Below, piece by piece: positions 8,600 to 17,492 of a DNA stretch of 64,000 bases. How positions within the stretch are numbered: the stretch's first letter is position 1; each line of letters begins with the position of its first letter. The DNA lies in the NCBI GenBank assembly GCA_030017995.1, contig JASEGS010000003.1, positions 23,170 through 87,169 of the forward strand, in the 5' to 3' direction. Source of the stretch: Thermodesulfovibrionales bacterium (lineage in GTDB: Bacteria > Nitrospirota > Thermodesulfovibrionia > Thermodesulfovibrionales > Dissulfurispiraceae). Both the position numbers and the translations under genes were made by a program. The notes under the pieces are model-generated. The model was not told the DNA's origin. It did not search any database and saw only the letters and a list, made by a program, of their open reading frames with translations.

Positions 8600-8610
8600 A
8601 TGAAGAATAA
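8600..8610 (+). repeat. Right copy of the 11-bp direct repeat bounding the island
   Basis: ATGAAGAATAA, the first codons of hemC, is identical to 4373-4383 at the end of hemA. The base before each copy differs (A versus C), so the repeat ends sharply. Confidence 0.8.
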
Positions 8611-9589
8611 GATTATCATCGGCACGCGGGGCAGCAAGCTCGCGCTCTGGCAGGCCGAATGGATAAAGTCGGAGCTTCAGAAATTGAACCCCGGACTTGA
8701 GATTGAGCTTAATAAGATCAAGACTACAGGCGACAAGATTTTAGATGTGCCGCTCGCGAAGGTAGGCGGCAAAGGGCTTTTTGTAAAGGAAATTGAAGAG
8801 GCGCTTCTCAAGGGCGCGGCAGATATAGCGGTGCACAGCATGAAGGATGTGCCCACTGAATTCCCCGACGGCCTGTATCTGCCTGTGATCACAAAAAGAG
8901 AAGATCCTCGCGATGCCTTTCTCGCCCCGGTTCACGGTTCACGGTTCGCGGTTCGCGGTTTTAAAGACCTACCTCACGGCGCGACAATAGGCACAAGCAG
9001 TCTCAGGCGCTCGTGCCAGTTGTTAAGCATAAGGCCTGATCTAAAGATCGAGCAGCTTAGAGGCAACCTCGATACGCGGATTAGAAAATTAGATGAAGGT
9101 CAGTTTGATGCGATAATCCTCGCTGCGGCAGGAGTGAAAAGGCTCGGCTGGGCCGAAAGGATCACAGAAATCCTCGAACCTGAGATAAGCCTTCCGGCCA
9201 TAGGTCAGGGAGCTGTCGGCATCGAATGCAGGATCAATGATGAATTCATAAACAAGCTAATCACGCCTTTGAATCATCCTGAAACCTCGGTATGCGTGAG
9301 GGCCGAAAGGGCATTTCTCAAAAAACTCGAAGGAGGATGTCAGGTTCCCATCGCAGCGCATGCGAGAATAGTTCAGAAGTCAGAAGAAAAACTACTGATT
9401 ATGGATGGATTAGTTGGAAGCATATCAGGTGATAAAATTATAAAAGGGCATATAGAGAGGAAAATCGAAAACGTGGAATCTCTCGGCATCGAACTCGCCG
9501 AAGACTTGCTTTCAAAAGGCGCGAAAGAGATACTCGATGAAGTCTACGGCAGGTGCGCTCCTCAGATCAGCGGAGACATCGCAAGTTGA
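8600..9589 (+). CDS. hemC: Hydroxymethylbilane synthase (porphobilinogen deaminase)
   Basis: Polymerises four porphobilinogens into hydroxymethylbilane. It starts with IIIGTRGSKLALWQAEWI and has AVHSMKDVPTEFPDGL and GTSSLRR. The dipyrromethane-attachment loop EGGCQVPIAAHA places the cofactor Cys near residue 247. Length (329 aa) is slightly above usual because of an in-frame heptamer array at 8929-8960. Its original promoter and ribosome site were probably inside hemA; it now lies downstream of a restriction island, so its transcription may have changed. A foldback element separates it from cobA-hemD. Confidence 0.96.
   Translation: MKNKIIIGTRGSKLALWQAEWIKSELQKLNPGLEIELNKIKTTGDKILDVPLAKVGGKGLFVKEIEEALLKGAADIAVHSMKDVPTEFPDGLYLPVITKREDPRDAFLAPVHGSRFAVRGFKDLPHGATIGTSSLRRSCQLLSIRPDLKIEQLRGNLDTRIRKLDEGQFDAIILAAAGVKRLGWAERITEILEPEISLPAIGQGAVGIECRINDEFINKLITPLNHPETSVCVRAERAFLKKLEGGCQVPIAAHARIVQKSEEKLLIMDGLVGSISGDKIIKGHIERKIENVESLGIELAEDLLSKGAKEILDEVYGRCAPQISGDIAS
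8929..8960. repeat. Heptamer tandem array inside hemC
   Basis: Two copies of ggttcac followed by two of ggttcgc and a partial unit, in frame. It encodes the VHGSRFAVRGF loop between the DAF segment and the conserved LP.GA.IGTSSLRR segment. Confidence 0.88.
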
Positions 9590-9611
9590 GAACCTATAAC
9601 AAAATGACCTT

Positions 9612-9750
9612 TATAGCTGGCAGGGCACAGTATTGGAGCGGTTTCAGCAGCTCGAAGTTTCGCCGTGATGGCGAAACCGAGCTGGTGCCTCGGAGACGGA
9701 CATGGATATTCGTCGAGAATGAGCGGAAATACTGTGCACTGTCAGCTATA
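9612..9750 (+). repeat. Foldback element family B, copy 1
   Basis: About 139 bases between hemC and cobA-hemD. The outer arms (tatagctggcagggcacagtatt and its near complement at 9728-9750) pair. The interior holds gagcggttt, cctcggaga and gagaatgagcggaaatact blocks shared with copies at 16529, 23490 and 53874. Confidence 0.8.
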
Positions 9751-9758
9751 TCTGAGTT

Positions 9759-11285
9759 ATGAAAAAAGGCAAGGTCTATCTTATAGGAGCGGGGCCCGGC
9801 GACATCGGGTTATTTACGATAAAAGGCATGCGCTGTCTTCAAAAGGCAGAGGCAGTGGTATATGACTTTCACCTTAACGCGCAAATCTTGAATTACATTC
9901 ATCACGACGCTGAATTTATTTACGCAGGCAAGCGCGGCGGCCACCACGCAATGACTCAGGACGAGATAAATCAGGCCCTTATAGATAAGGCAAAAGAAGG
10001 CAAGATAGTTTGCAGGCTCAAGGGCGGTGATCCCTTTGTATTCGGAAGGGGCGGAGAAGAGGCAGAGGCGCTTGTCGAAAATGCAATTGAGTTCGAGATC
10101 ATTCCTGGTGTCAGCTCTTCCATTGCAGCGCCTGCTTATGCAGGAATCCCGCTTACACACAGAAAATACTCATCATCATTTGCAGTGATCACAGGGAATG
10201 AAGACATTACAAAGCCAGAAAGCTCTATTGACTGGTCAAAATTCGCATCAGGCGGATTTGATACTCTCGTTTTCTTGATGGGTGTAAAAAACATAGGGAA
10301 CATCACCTCAAAGCTAATGGAGCACGGAAAATCTCCTGACACCCCGACAGCGGTTGTTAGATGGGGCACAAGGCCTGACCAGAAGACTATCGTCGGCACG
10401 CTCAAAGACATAGCAGGTCTTGTAAAAGAAGAGAGTATAAGACCCCCTGCCGTTATGATCATTGGAGATGTAGTTACATTAAGAGACACCCTGAAATGGT
10501 ATGAGAACAAGCCGCTCTTCGGCCAGCGGATACTCATTACGCGGGAATATGCTCAGGATTACGAGCCCCTCGAAGACCTCGGAGCGGAGATATTTGAATT
10601 CCCTACAATAAAAATAGCGCCTCCAGAAGACTACAACGAGCTCGATGAGGCGATAGAACGGATAGAAAAATACGACTGGATAATATTCACAAGCTCAAAC
10701 GGATTTAAATATTTCATTCAACGACTCATAGACTTGAATAAAGACATCAGAGACCTGAAGGGCGTCAGGATATGCGCCATAGGCGCAAAGACAGCGGAGG
10801 CGATTAAAAAATACGGGCTCAAGGTTGACCTCGTCCCCGAGGAGTTCAATGCCGAAGGATTGATAAAGGCCTTCAGCACTCAGCCTTCGGCCCTCAGTCT
10901 TAAAGGATTGGAAATCTTATTACCTCGTGCTGAGGTTGCAAGGGAAGTATTTCCGCAGAAGGCAAGAGAGCTTGGAGGAGAGATAGATGCGCCTGTCGCG
11001 TACCGCGCTATAAAACCGGAAAAACACGGCAAGAGATTAAAGAGATTTCTTAAAGAAGGCAGGATTACCATAGCGACCTTTACCAGCGCAGCAACTTTCA
11101 ATAATTTCGTGGATATCATGGGCAAAGACGCCAATGCAGTGCTTAAAGATGTAGCCATAGCAGTCATCGGCCCTGTTACTGCAAAGGCAATAGAAAAGGC
11201 AGGACTTAAAGTCTCTATCATGCCCAAAGAAGCGACCATCAAGGCGATGGTGGATGAGATTATAAAGTGGGCAACTAAATCATAG
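9759..11285 (+). CDS. cobA-hemD: Uroporphyrinogen-III methyltransferase / uroporphyrinogen-III synthase fusion
   Basis: Two enzymes in one 508 aa chain. The N-terminal half is SAM-dependent uroporphyrinogen-III C-methyltransferase (YLIGAGPGDIGLFTIKG near residue 7, then VCRLKGGDPFVFGRGGEEAEAL and the PGVSSSIAAPAYAGIPLTHR block), leading to precorrin-2 for siroheme or cobalamin. The C-terminal half from about residue 250 is HemD, which cyclises hydroxymethylbilane (ITREYAQDYEPLEDLGAEIFEFPTI, and FTSSNGFKYF). Such fusions are common in anaerobes. The position after hemC gives the consecutive pathway order. The downstream gap to 11455 shows no further hem gene. Confidence 0.95.
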   Translation: MKKGKVYLIGAGPGDIGLFTIKGMRCLQKAEAVVYDFHLNAQILNYIHHDAEFIYAGKRGGHHAMTQDEINQALIDKAKEGKIVCRLKGGDPFVFGRGGEEAEALVENAIEFEIIPGVSSSIAAPAYAGIPLTHRKYSSSFAVITGNEDITKPESSIDWSKFASGGFDTLVFLMGVKNIGNITSKLMEHGKSPDTPTAVVRWGTRPDQKTIVGTLKDIAGLVKEESIRPPAVMIIGDVVTLRDTLKWYENKPLFGQRILITREYAQDYEPLEDLGAEIFEFPTIKIAPPEDYNELDEAIERIEKYDWIIFTSSNGFKYFIQRLIDLNKDIRDLKGVRICAIGAKTAEAIKKYGLKVDLVPEEFNAEGLIKAFSTQPSALSLKGLEILLPRAEVAREVFPQKARELGGEIDAPVAYRAIKPEKHGKRLKRFLKEGRITIATFTSAATFNNFVDIMGKDANAVLKDVAIAVIGPVTAKAIEKAGLKVSIMPKEATIKAMVDEIIKWATKS

Positions 11286-11454
11286 TCGTCCTTCATTCTT
11301 AGCCTGTCAAGCAGTATCATTCAGTGCGTCAGCCTCTTATAGAACATCAATTTTTGGACACAATATAGTCATAGGGTATTGAAAAAAAAATAAACTAAAC
11401 TTAAACCCAAAATGGCATATAATAGTATAATAGACCCGGCATTCGAGGGATAAA

Positions 11455-12783
11455 ATGGATAAAACCTTTTTAAAAACTGTTCCCCAAACTCAGGATAAAA
11501 TTAACTGGCTTCGCGTCGAAAGGGTCAGAATGATTTATGAATGCATTCCCGTTGACATTGCAGGCACATTGCTAATATGTCTATCGGCAAGCATTGTCCT
11601 CTGGGATGTCATCTCTCATTGGATTATCATTGTCTGGTTTTTGGCAACAGTGTTTATTGAGTTTATTTTTTATCTTATGGGGAGGGTAGTTAAGAAAGAC
11701 GGTTTTTCTCAAAACAAAGCCCGTGTATGGGAAAATATGTTCGCCTTAATTCTTTTTTTTCAGGGATTGATTTCAGAAGGTTCTCTCGCTCTCTTTCTTT
11801 TTCCTGAAACCTCCGTGCCCCATCAAGCGTTCATAGCGTGCTTAGTAGGAGGAGTTATGGCTGGCGCCATCTCATTTTACACAGTCAGCATGAAAATCGT
11901 TTTTGCTGCCATTATTTCCATGATGCCCCTTTTAATAGCTCGTTTCTTTATAGAGGGGTCAAAGATTCAGGTAGTTCTTGGTGTTACTCTTTTAATATAT
12001 GTATGGATCATGTATTTATTTGCAAAACGGACGAACCTTGTAACACTGAATTTTTTATCTTCCTATTATGATCTTTCAATGTCCAAAGAGACTCTGGAAG
12101 ATGAAGTAAATAAGGCTACTGCTTCACTCAGGGAATCACTGGAGGAGGAAAAGAGACTAAAAAAAGAAAAGGAGATGATGATAAAGGATCTCCATGACGG
12201 AGTTGGAGGGGTTATGACAAATATCAATCTTATTGCTGAAGTAGCACAAAGATCGCCATCCACTCATACCATGCAGCGCCATCTATCAGAAATATCCCAC
12301 TTTGCAAAGGAAGGCATCTCTGATATAAGAAACTTTATGCAGAGTCTTGATAATCATGACATATCATTGCAATCCTTTTATGCTGAATTAAGGGAAATAG
12401 GAAACTCCATGTTAGAGCCGCATAACATGGAATTTAATATAGAATCTCTGATCGCTAAATCATATGCGTCTCATATCCTGACAAGCAGTCTTTTCTATCT
12501 GAACATTCTTAGAATTTACAAAGAGGTTCTCATGAATATCATAAAACATGCAAAGGCAACAAATGTGACAGCGATATTTGAAGTTAGAGATGAGAAAATG
12601 ACTATCTCTGTGAAAGACAATGGCATTGGGTTTACAATGGATATGCGTAATGGCAGCGGCTTGAACAACATAAAATCGAGGACAAAAGAGATGGGCGGAG
12701 AACTTAGGATAACCTCTGATATGGGCTTATGCGTAACATTTGAAATCCCACTGTCAAAGACATCTCCTATACATCAGATTTAG
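11455..12783 (+). CDS. Membrane sensor histidine kinase, NarX/HisKA_3 type
   Basis: 442 aa. About six hydrophobic segments (residues 35-195) form a MASE-like membrane sensor without a large periplasmic loop. A coiled coil follows (TLEDEVNKATASLRESLEEEKRLKKEKE), then the dimerisation/phosphoacceptor helix KDLHDGVGGVMTNI (His near residue 246) and a HATPase domain with KDNGIGF and GSGLNNI boxes. The HisKA_3 class pairs with NarL/LuxR-type regulators, and one follows 55 bases downstream. The signal is unknown. A TATAAT-like box lies at about 11420, upstream of the start. Confidence 0.88.
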   Translation: MDKTFLKTVPQTQDKINWLRVERVRMIYECIPVDIAGTLLICLSASIVLWDVISHWIIIVWFLATVFIEFIFYLMGRVVKKDGFSQNKARVWENMFALILFFQGLISEGSLALFLFPETSVPHQAFIACLVGGVMAGAISFYTVSMKIVFAAIISMMPLLIARFFIEGSKIQVVLGVTLLIYVWIMYLFAKRTNLVTLNFLSSYYDLSMSKETLEDEVNKATASLRESLEEEKRLKKEKEMMIKDLHDGVGGVMTNINLIAEVAQRSPSTHTMQRHLSEISHFAKEGISDIRNFMQSLDNHDISLQSFYAELREIGNSMLEPHNMEFNIESLIAKSYASHILTSSLFYLNILRIYKEVLMNIIKHAKATNVTAIFEVRDEKMTISVKDNGIGFTMDMRNGSGLNNIKSRTKEMGGELRITSDMGLCVTFEIPLSKTSPIHQI

Positions 12784-12838
12784 AGCTTGTTTGCATCTAA
12801 ATTCAGCAATAGAGAGGGTATATTTAGGAGTTTAAATT

Positions 12839-13462
12839 ATGCGTATAGTTATTGTTGAAGATCATCCTGCTACAATCGAAAACCTCAAACTCCTACTGGG
12901 CGGCGAGCAAGATATTACTGTTGCGGGGGCATTTGCATCAGCAGAGGAAGCCATTGGTGAAATAGGCAGTCTAAAGCCGGATCTGCTCCTTGTAGACCTT
13001 GGGCTGCCTGGCATGTGCGGTGTTGGATTTATAAAAGCAATAAAAAGTAAATTCCCAGAGATTGAGATTATGGTACTTACCATATTGGAGGACAAGGATA
13101 TAGTCTTTCAGGCAATAAAGAACTGCGCATCAGGATACATCCTTAAGGGGAGTTCTCCGAGAGAACTTGTAGAGGCTATTCATAACATCCATAACGGAGG
13201 CGCGCCCATGAGCCCAAAAATAGCCAGAAAGATAATTATGGGGATGCGGAACAACCCCAAAGATGAACAATACATTTTGAGCGCAAGGGAAAAAGAAGTC
13301 TTAAGGCACAGAGAAGGAGGCTTCAGTTATAAGGAAATCTCGAACAAACTTAACATAAGCCCTCACACTGTGCATACCCACATTAAAAACATATACGAAA
13401 AACTCCATGCGAAAGATGGAAAAGAAGCCCTCATCTTAGCGCGAAAAAAAGGCATCATCTGA
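12839..13462 (+). CDS. NarL/LuxR-family response regulator
   Basis: 207 aa. The receiver domain has the acidic pair VEDH and the phosphoacceptor Asp in LLVDLGLPGM (near residue 52). The HTH domain runs from about residue 145 (LSAREKEVL...YKEISNKLNISPHTVHTHIKNIYEKL). It partners the kinase directly upstream. A TACCCCT heptamer resembling a NarL site occurs at about 13500 downstream of the gene, but a single heptamer is weak evidence for autoregulation. Targets are unknown; the DUF4388-like gene and sensor downstream are candidates. Confidence 0.92.
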   Translation: MRIVIVEDHPATIENLKLLLGGEQDITVAGAFASAEEAIGEIGSLKPDLLLVDLGLPGMCGVGFIKAIKSKFPEIEIMVLTILEDKDIVFQAIKNCASGYILKGSSPRELVEAIHNIHNGGAPMSPKIARKIIMGMRNNPKDEQYILSAREKEVLRHREGGFSYKEISNKLNISPHTVHTHIKNIYEKLHAKDGKEALILARKKGII

Positions 13463-13664
13463 TCAGCCTCCCCAGTCGCCCCCTTTCAATACCCTAAAAA
13501 TACCCCTATGAAGTAATTGTGTTCTTTTCGTTATGTTTATATACTAATCATAGATATTGTTATTGCCACTCACCCTACGGATGCTCGCAATAATAACAAT
13601 AATAATATGTTGATGCAGTTATCGCTGAATTTAGGTTTAAATAACTAATCGTGAGGAGAATGAG
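13463..13664. other. Intergenic region with a short inverted repeat
   Basis: Contains attgttattgc and its near complement gcaataataacaat around a cactcaccctacggatg centre, and a ttatcgctgaatttagg segment. These resemble parts of foldback family A (core ctcacccttcggg and end ttatcgctggatttggg), so this may be a worn relative. A GAGGAG ribosome site precedes the next ATG. Confidence 0.4.
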
Positions 13665-14213
13665 ATGAAAAGTCTGTTTGAGATATTATCTCCTTTTTGT
13701 GTGGAAGGAAAAACAGGGCAGTTTTCAATTGCCGTCAAAAATGAAAACCATCTTGTAAAATTCTTTCTCTCCAATGGTGAAATACACCATATTAGATATG
13801 GAAATCATCAAAATGAGCAATGCCTTTCTATGCTGGATGATCTCCATTTATCAACATATTCCTTTATTGATATGGCAAGCAATGGCAGCATCAGGCCAAT
13901 AGAAAAAAGCACTCCAGACATACTGCAATACCTGCGGCTTATCAAGTGTAATGATATGAAATCTTTTGATGAATCTTTCGGTGAATCTTCCGGCATCAAA
14001 AATGAAATTATTGATAAATTATGCATCGCTTTCATCAGGCAGATTGGGCCTGTAGGTAATATGCTGTTCAAAAAAATGAAAGAGCAGCACATCAGGTCTT
14101 CCCCTCCAACAAGGATGGAGCTTGAAGCCTTAATAGCCGGTTTAAGCGAGAAAATAGACGAACAAAAGTATCAAACCAATTTCGTTAAAGAAGCAAGAAG
14201 CATACTTGAGTAA
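13665..14213 (+). CDS. DUF4388 (PATAN)-like protein
   Basis: 182 aa soluble protein. The N-terminal 90 residues resemble DUF4388/PATAN domains, with a short helix followed by GKTGQFSIAVKNENHLVKFFLSNGEIHHIRYG, the strand and loop pattern of that family. The C-terminal half (NEIIDKLCIAFIRQIGPVGNMLFKKM and following helices) is helical and resembles the partner region seen in roadblock/PATAN signalling proteins. There is no catalytic motif. It lies between a NarL-type system and a membrane sensor, suggesting a signalling adaptor. Function is not known. Confidence 0.6.
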   Translation: MKSLFEILSPFCVEGKTGQFSIAVKNENHLVKFFLSNGEIHHIRYGNHQNEQCLSMLDDLHLSTYSFIDMASNGSIRPIEKSTPDILQYLRLIKCNDMKSFDESFGESSGIKNEIIDKLCIAFIRQIGPVGNMLFKKMKEQHIRSSPPTRMELEALIAGLSEKIDEQKYQTNFVKEARSILE

Positions 14214-14303
14214 TGTTAAAAGTTTTATAAGAATTGACAAATAAACAATTTAAAGCACTTTTGGTTTAAAACATTCGAACTGTCGTTGTTTAAGGAGAAA
14301 GCT

Positions 14304-15498
14304 ATGATAAAAAAGTGGATTACGGGAAGCGTAAACAATAAGTTGATCACAGGAATCGCAGCATTCACTCTTCTGCTTATTGCGATGTTTGTCGTATTAA
14401 GTTATCTGTCATTTAGGAAAAGCCTGCAAATAACTTCGCTCAAATCAATCAATAGTATCAAAGAAAGGTATGACAGCATTTACAACCCATCCATGAACAA
14501 TGATGTCAGAATGCTTACGGCAACTATGATGAGCTTTCAACAGGATCAATTAGCGAAGCAACTCTTCAAAAAGAGGGACCGTGAAAGACTATATTCTACC
14601 GTTAAGACGTTATTTCAAAAAAACAGGGATCATAGCTTTATAACCCATTTCTACTTTATAGACCCCGACGGCACCTGCTTTTTGCGTGTTCATAATCCGA
14701 ACAATTATGGAGACATCATCAAGCGTGTCTCGTTTCACACGGCTAAATCAACAACAGACACTGGCGTTGGTATTGAGTTTGGCAGAAGCGGCGTGTTTGC
14801 GCTGAGGGTTGTGACGCCGTATTATGACGAAGGAAATCTTATCGGATTTTTAGAGATGGCTGAGGAACTTGACCATTTCGATAAGACGATAAAACAAGAG
14901 ACAGAAAGCGATGTCGTTATCCTGATGGATAAAAAGTTGATCGATGAAAAAGAATACAAGAGCTTCCGTAAAAATAACAACAAAGAAGACGACTGGGATA
15001 AATTGAAGGGCTATGTCATTGCAAATAGCACCTATAGAGACCTTAACTTCCTCACTCTGGCGCTCTAAGATATTATTAAATGAACAGACGATGAGCGCAA
15101 TAGAAAAACCAACTTTTCTTGGCACTATAAGAACCACTGATGGCCGTGTGATAATGAAAGGCGCATTCCCGATACTGGATCCTTTGTTTAATAAAAAATA
15201 TGGAGTAATTATGGTGCTTTCTGATATCACTGCACAGCATCTAAACGAAAGAAATGCCATTATACTCATCTTAGAAGTAGGGATAGCCATCTTGATTCTA
15301 ATCTCCTTCCTCACAGCCAAAATTGTCAGATCGCTAATCACAAAACCCATTATCGAGCTGACTGACCATGCAAACAGAGTGAGTATGGGAGATAATCTAT
15401 CGGTTGCAATGATGACAACCCGTACAGATGAGATTGGAGAACTGATCCGTTCTTTTGAACGAATGCGCATGAGCATAAAACATTTTTTATCGCGATAA
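14304..15498 (+). pseudogene. dCache-HAMP membrane sensor, frameshifted
   Basis: One protein split by a frameshift near 15060. The first frame (ATG 14304 after AAGGAGAAAG) has a transmembrane helix and a double-Cache-like ectodomain with FIDPDGTCFLRVHNPNNYGD, the GIEFGRSGVFALRVVTPYYD motif and GFLEMAEELDHF. It reads through NFLTLAL then TAA. Moving one base restores RSKILLNEQTM, the rest of the Cache fold, a second transmembrane helix and a HAMP segment ending at 15498. No kinase, chemoreceptor or cyclase output domain follows. It is either a sequencing or assembly error or a genuine decay; the missing output domain favours decay. Confidence 0.7.
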
Positions 15499-15602
15499 AA
15501 TGAAAGCAAGCCATACACGGGTTTTGACATTGCAGCCAGAATAAGCTCGCAGTTGATCAAAAAAACTCTGGTATGCTCTACAACATAAACAATGGGGGGA
15601 AA

Positions 15603-16052
15603 ATGGGAATTTTTGATTTCTTAAAAGGAAAGAAAAAAGACAAGATATTACAATGGCACGATAAATATAAGGTCAATATAATTGAGATTGATGCTCAGCA
15701 TAAAAAGCTTTTTGCTCTTTATAACGAACTGCTAAATGCCATGTACAAAGGAGAGGGCTATGATGTGCTTGAGAAATGTCTTGATGAATTGATCAGATAT
15801 ATCGGAACACATTTCCTCACAGAAGAAAACTATATGCTAAAATTCAATTATCCTGCATACGAGGAACATAAAAAACTTCACTTCGAACTGATAAAAACAA
15901 CCCTTAATTTGCATAAAGAATTTAGGGAACGAAAAACTGTATTAACTGAAGAAGTAGTAGATTTTCTGAACGATTGGCTTACAAATCATGTCCTGCAAGT
16001 CGACCAACAATATGCTTCATTTTTTAAAAAAAGAGGTTATATTAATTCTTAG
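15603..16052 (+). CDS. Bacteriohemerythrin
   Basis: 149 aa four-helix O2-binding di-iron protein. The ligand pattern is present: WHDKYKVNIIEIDAQHKKLF, HFLTEENYML, HKKLHFEL and HVLQVDQQYASF, supplying the His, Glu and Asp ligands. An N-terminal extension MGIFDFLKGKKKDK replaces the usual short start. The ATG at 15603 follows a run of G at 15594-15599 and is preferred over an in-frame ATG at 15573. It lies just after a broken membrane sensor, so it may have served as its oxygen-reporting partner, or as a free O2 scavenger. Confidence 0.92.
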   Translation: MGIFDFLKGKKKDKILQWHDKYKVNIIEIDAQHKKLFALYNELLNAMYKGEGYDVLEKCLDELIRYIGTHFLTEENYMLKFNYPAYEEHKKLHFELIKTTLNLHKEFRERKTVLTEEVVDFLNDWLTNHVLQVDQQYASFFKKRGYINS

Positions 16053-16267
16053 CCCAGATCCAGACATAACGCTATGATAAGCAGGACTAACTTTCGCTTC
16101 CTACGAGATTTTTTGACAGTTCTAATCTCATTACACTGCAGCCGTGAAACTCACCCTTCGGGTTCAGACAGTCACGGCTGCGGCCGCTTCATTTCGCTAA
16201 GAACTGTTGCCAAGAAATCTCGAAAGTCCGCTCAATTTAGCCCTGCTTATCGCTGGATTTGGGCTAA
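16049..16267 (-). repeat. Foldback element family A, copy 1
   Basis: About 220 bases that fold on themselves nearly end to end. Outer arms are ttagcccagatccag / ctggatttgggctaa, then gataagcagg / cctgcttatc, cgagattt / aaatctcg and cagttct / agaactg. An apical stem gcagccgtga / tcacggctgc surrounds aactcacccttcgggttc. It starts at the hemerythrin stop codon. A related copy in the opposite orientation is at 44234-44417. Confidence 0.8.
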
Positions 16268-16313
16268 GGATTAATTGAAAATTCCACATAGGTTGCTGAA
16301 GAGAATGCATGTG

Positions 16314-16517
16314 TTAATTCTCGATCCTCTTTATAGCCTCTTCAAAAAGCCCATTCATTTCCTTTGTCTTTAACCGGATGGTTTCGAGAATATCGGCAAG
16401 CTCTTTGTTTCCAAGCGCTGACGCCTTTTCAGCCCATTGCTTGTAAGTCTCAGCGTGTTCGTCGTTATGCTCCTTCCAGTGGTGCAGCAGGTGTTTCAAT
16501 TTTTCAAGCTCGTTCAT
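16314..16517 (-). CDS. Small helical protein next to the metal-uptake operon
   Basis: 67 aa, rich in His, Glu and Lys (KLKHLLHHWKEHNDEHAETYKQWAEKA and two further helices). It has no membrane segment or signal peptide. It is preceded by an AGGAGGATG-type ribosome site. I do not recognise the family with certainty; similar short His-rich proteins occur beside Cbi/Nik transporters. It lies downstream of cbiO on the same strand, separated by a foldback element. A metal-binding accessory role is a guess. Confidence 0.6.
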   Translation of the reverse strand: MNELEKLKHLLHHWKEHNDEHAETYKQWAEKASALGNKELADILETIRLKTKEMNGLFEEAIKRIEN

Positions 16518-16528
16518 ACATCCTCCTA

Positions 16529-16663
16529 ATAGAGACAGGATATAGCATTTGAGCGGCTTTTTTCGCTGACCAGCGAGGACAAGGATGTCCGAGTAGGCGA
16601 AAACCTCGGAGGAAGGCTGGATGCCTTCCGAGAATGAGCGAAAATACTGTGTCCTGCCTCTAT
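16529..16663 (+). repeat. Foldback element family B, copy 2
   Basis: About 135 bases with paired ends (agagacaggatatagcattt and aaaatactgtgtcctgcctct). The core gcgaggacaaggatgtccga, cctcggaggaaggct and ggatgccttccgagaatgag matches copy 3 almost base for base. Confidence 0.85.
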
Positions 16664-16678
16664 CATATAGTTTATGCG

Positions 16679-17488
16679 CTAATGTTTATGAAAAAAATAA
16701 TGTGAATGCAGATGTCTGTGCGCCATGTCTCCGTGACAATGCATGTGTTCATGAATAAGATTTACCTTCAAAAGCAGTTCCTCGTCTTTCAAAATTTCAT
16801 CTGCCTCTCCTGTCTTTTCAACCCTATGTTCTTCGGAAAGCACCGCTACGTGGCAATGAAGCTCGTCAATGAGCGATAAGTCGTGTGTGGCAATCACAAT
16901 AGTCTTGCCGGCATCGTTAAGCTCAAGCATTAGTTCCACTAAAAAACACTGCGTTCTCGGATCAAGTCCGTTTGTAGGCTCGTCAAAGAGCAAAACATCA
17001 GGATTCATGGTCAATACCGAGCCTATAGCAACCCTCTTCTTCTCTCCGCCTGAAAGCATATAAGATGGCCTGTCTTTAAGATTTTCTATATTGAGCATCT
17101 TTATTACCTCTTGCGCCCTGTCGAGAGCTTCTCCTTCGCTTATCCCAAGCTGCAACGGCCCGTAAAGAAGCTCATCCAGAACATTAGGGCAGAAGAGTTG
17201 GACATCCGGGTCCTGAAACACATATCCAACACTTTCGCGGAAACATTTCAAGAAAAGTTTATCGTTTAAGGTCTTCTCCGACACCTCATCCCCCCTGAAA
17301 AAAACCTGTCCGCTTGAAGGGTATATGAGACCGTTCATTATCTGAAGCAGGGTTGACTTGCCGCTCCCATTAGCGCCGATGACAGCAAATCTTTCGCCTT
17401 CCTTAATGTCGAGACTGACATTCAGTAGAGCTTTAATCCTGCCATGATAACTGTAGCTTATATTTTCGACACTTATGATATTTTCCAT
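16679..17488 (-). CDS. cbiO: Cobalt/nickel ECF transporter ATPase
   Basis: 269 aa ABC ATPase of a group I energy-coupling factor transporter for Co2+ or Ni2+. Walker A is GANGSGKST (near residue 37), the signature LSGGEKKR (near 143) and Walker B VLLFDEPTNGLD (near 163), with the switch His in ATHDLSL. The last 25 residues are unusually histidine-rich (HEHMHCHGDMAHRHLHSHYF), suggesting metal buffering at the cytoplasmic face. It is encoded 4 bases after cbiQ. Confidence 0.93.
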   Translation of the reverse strand: MENIISVENISYSYHGRIKALLNVSLDIKEGERFAVIGANGSGKSTLLQIMNGLIYPSSGQVFFRGDEVSEKTLNDKLFLKCFRESVGYVFQDPDVQLFCPNVLDELLYGPLQLGISEGEALDRAQEVIKMLNIENLKDRPSYMLSGGEKKRVAIGSVLTMNPDVLLFDEPTNGLDPRTQCFLVELMLELNDAGKTIVIATHDLSLIDELHCHVAVLSEEHRVEKTGEADEILKDEELLLKVNLIHEHMHCHGDMAHRHLHSHYFFHKH

Positions 17489-17492
17489 TCTC

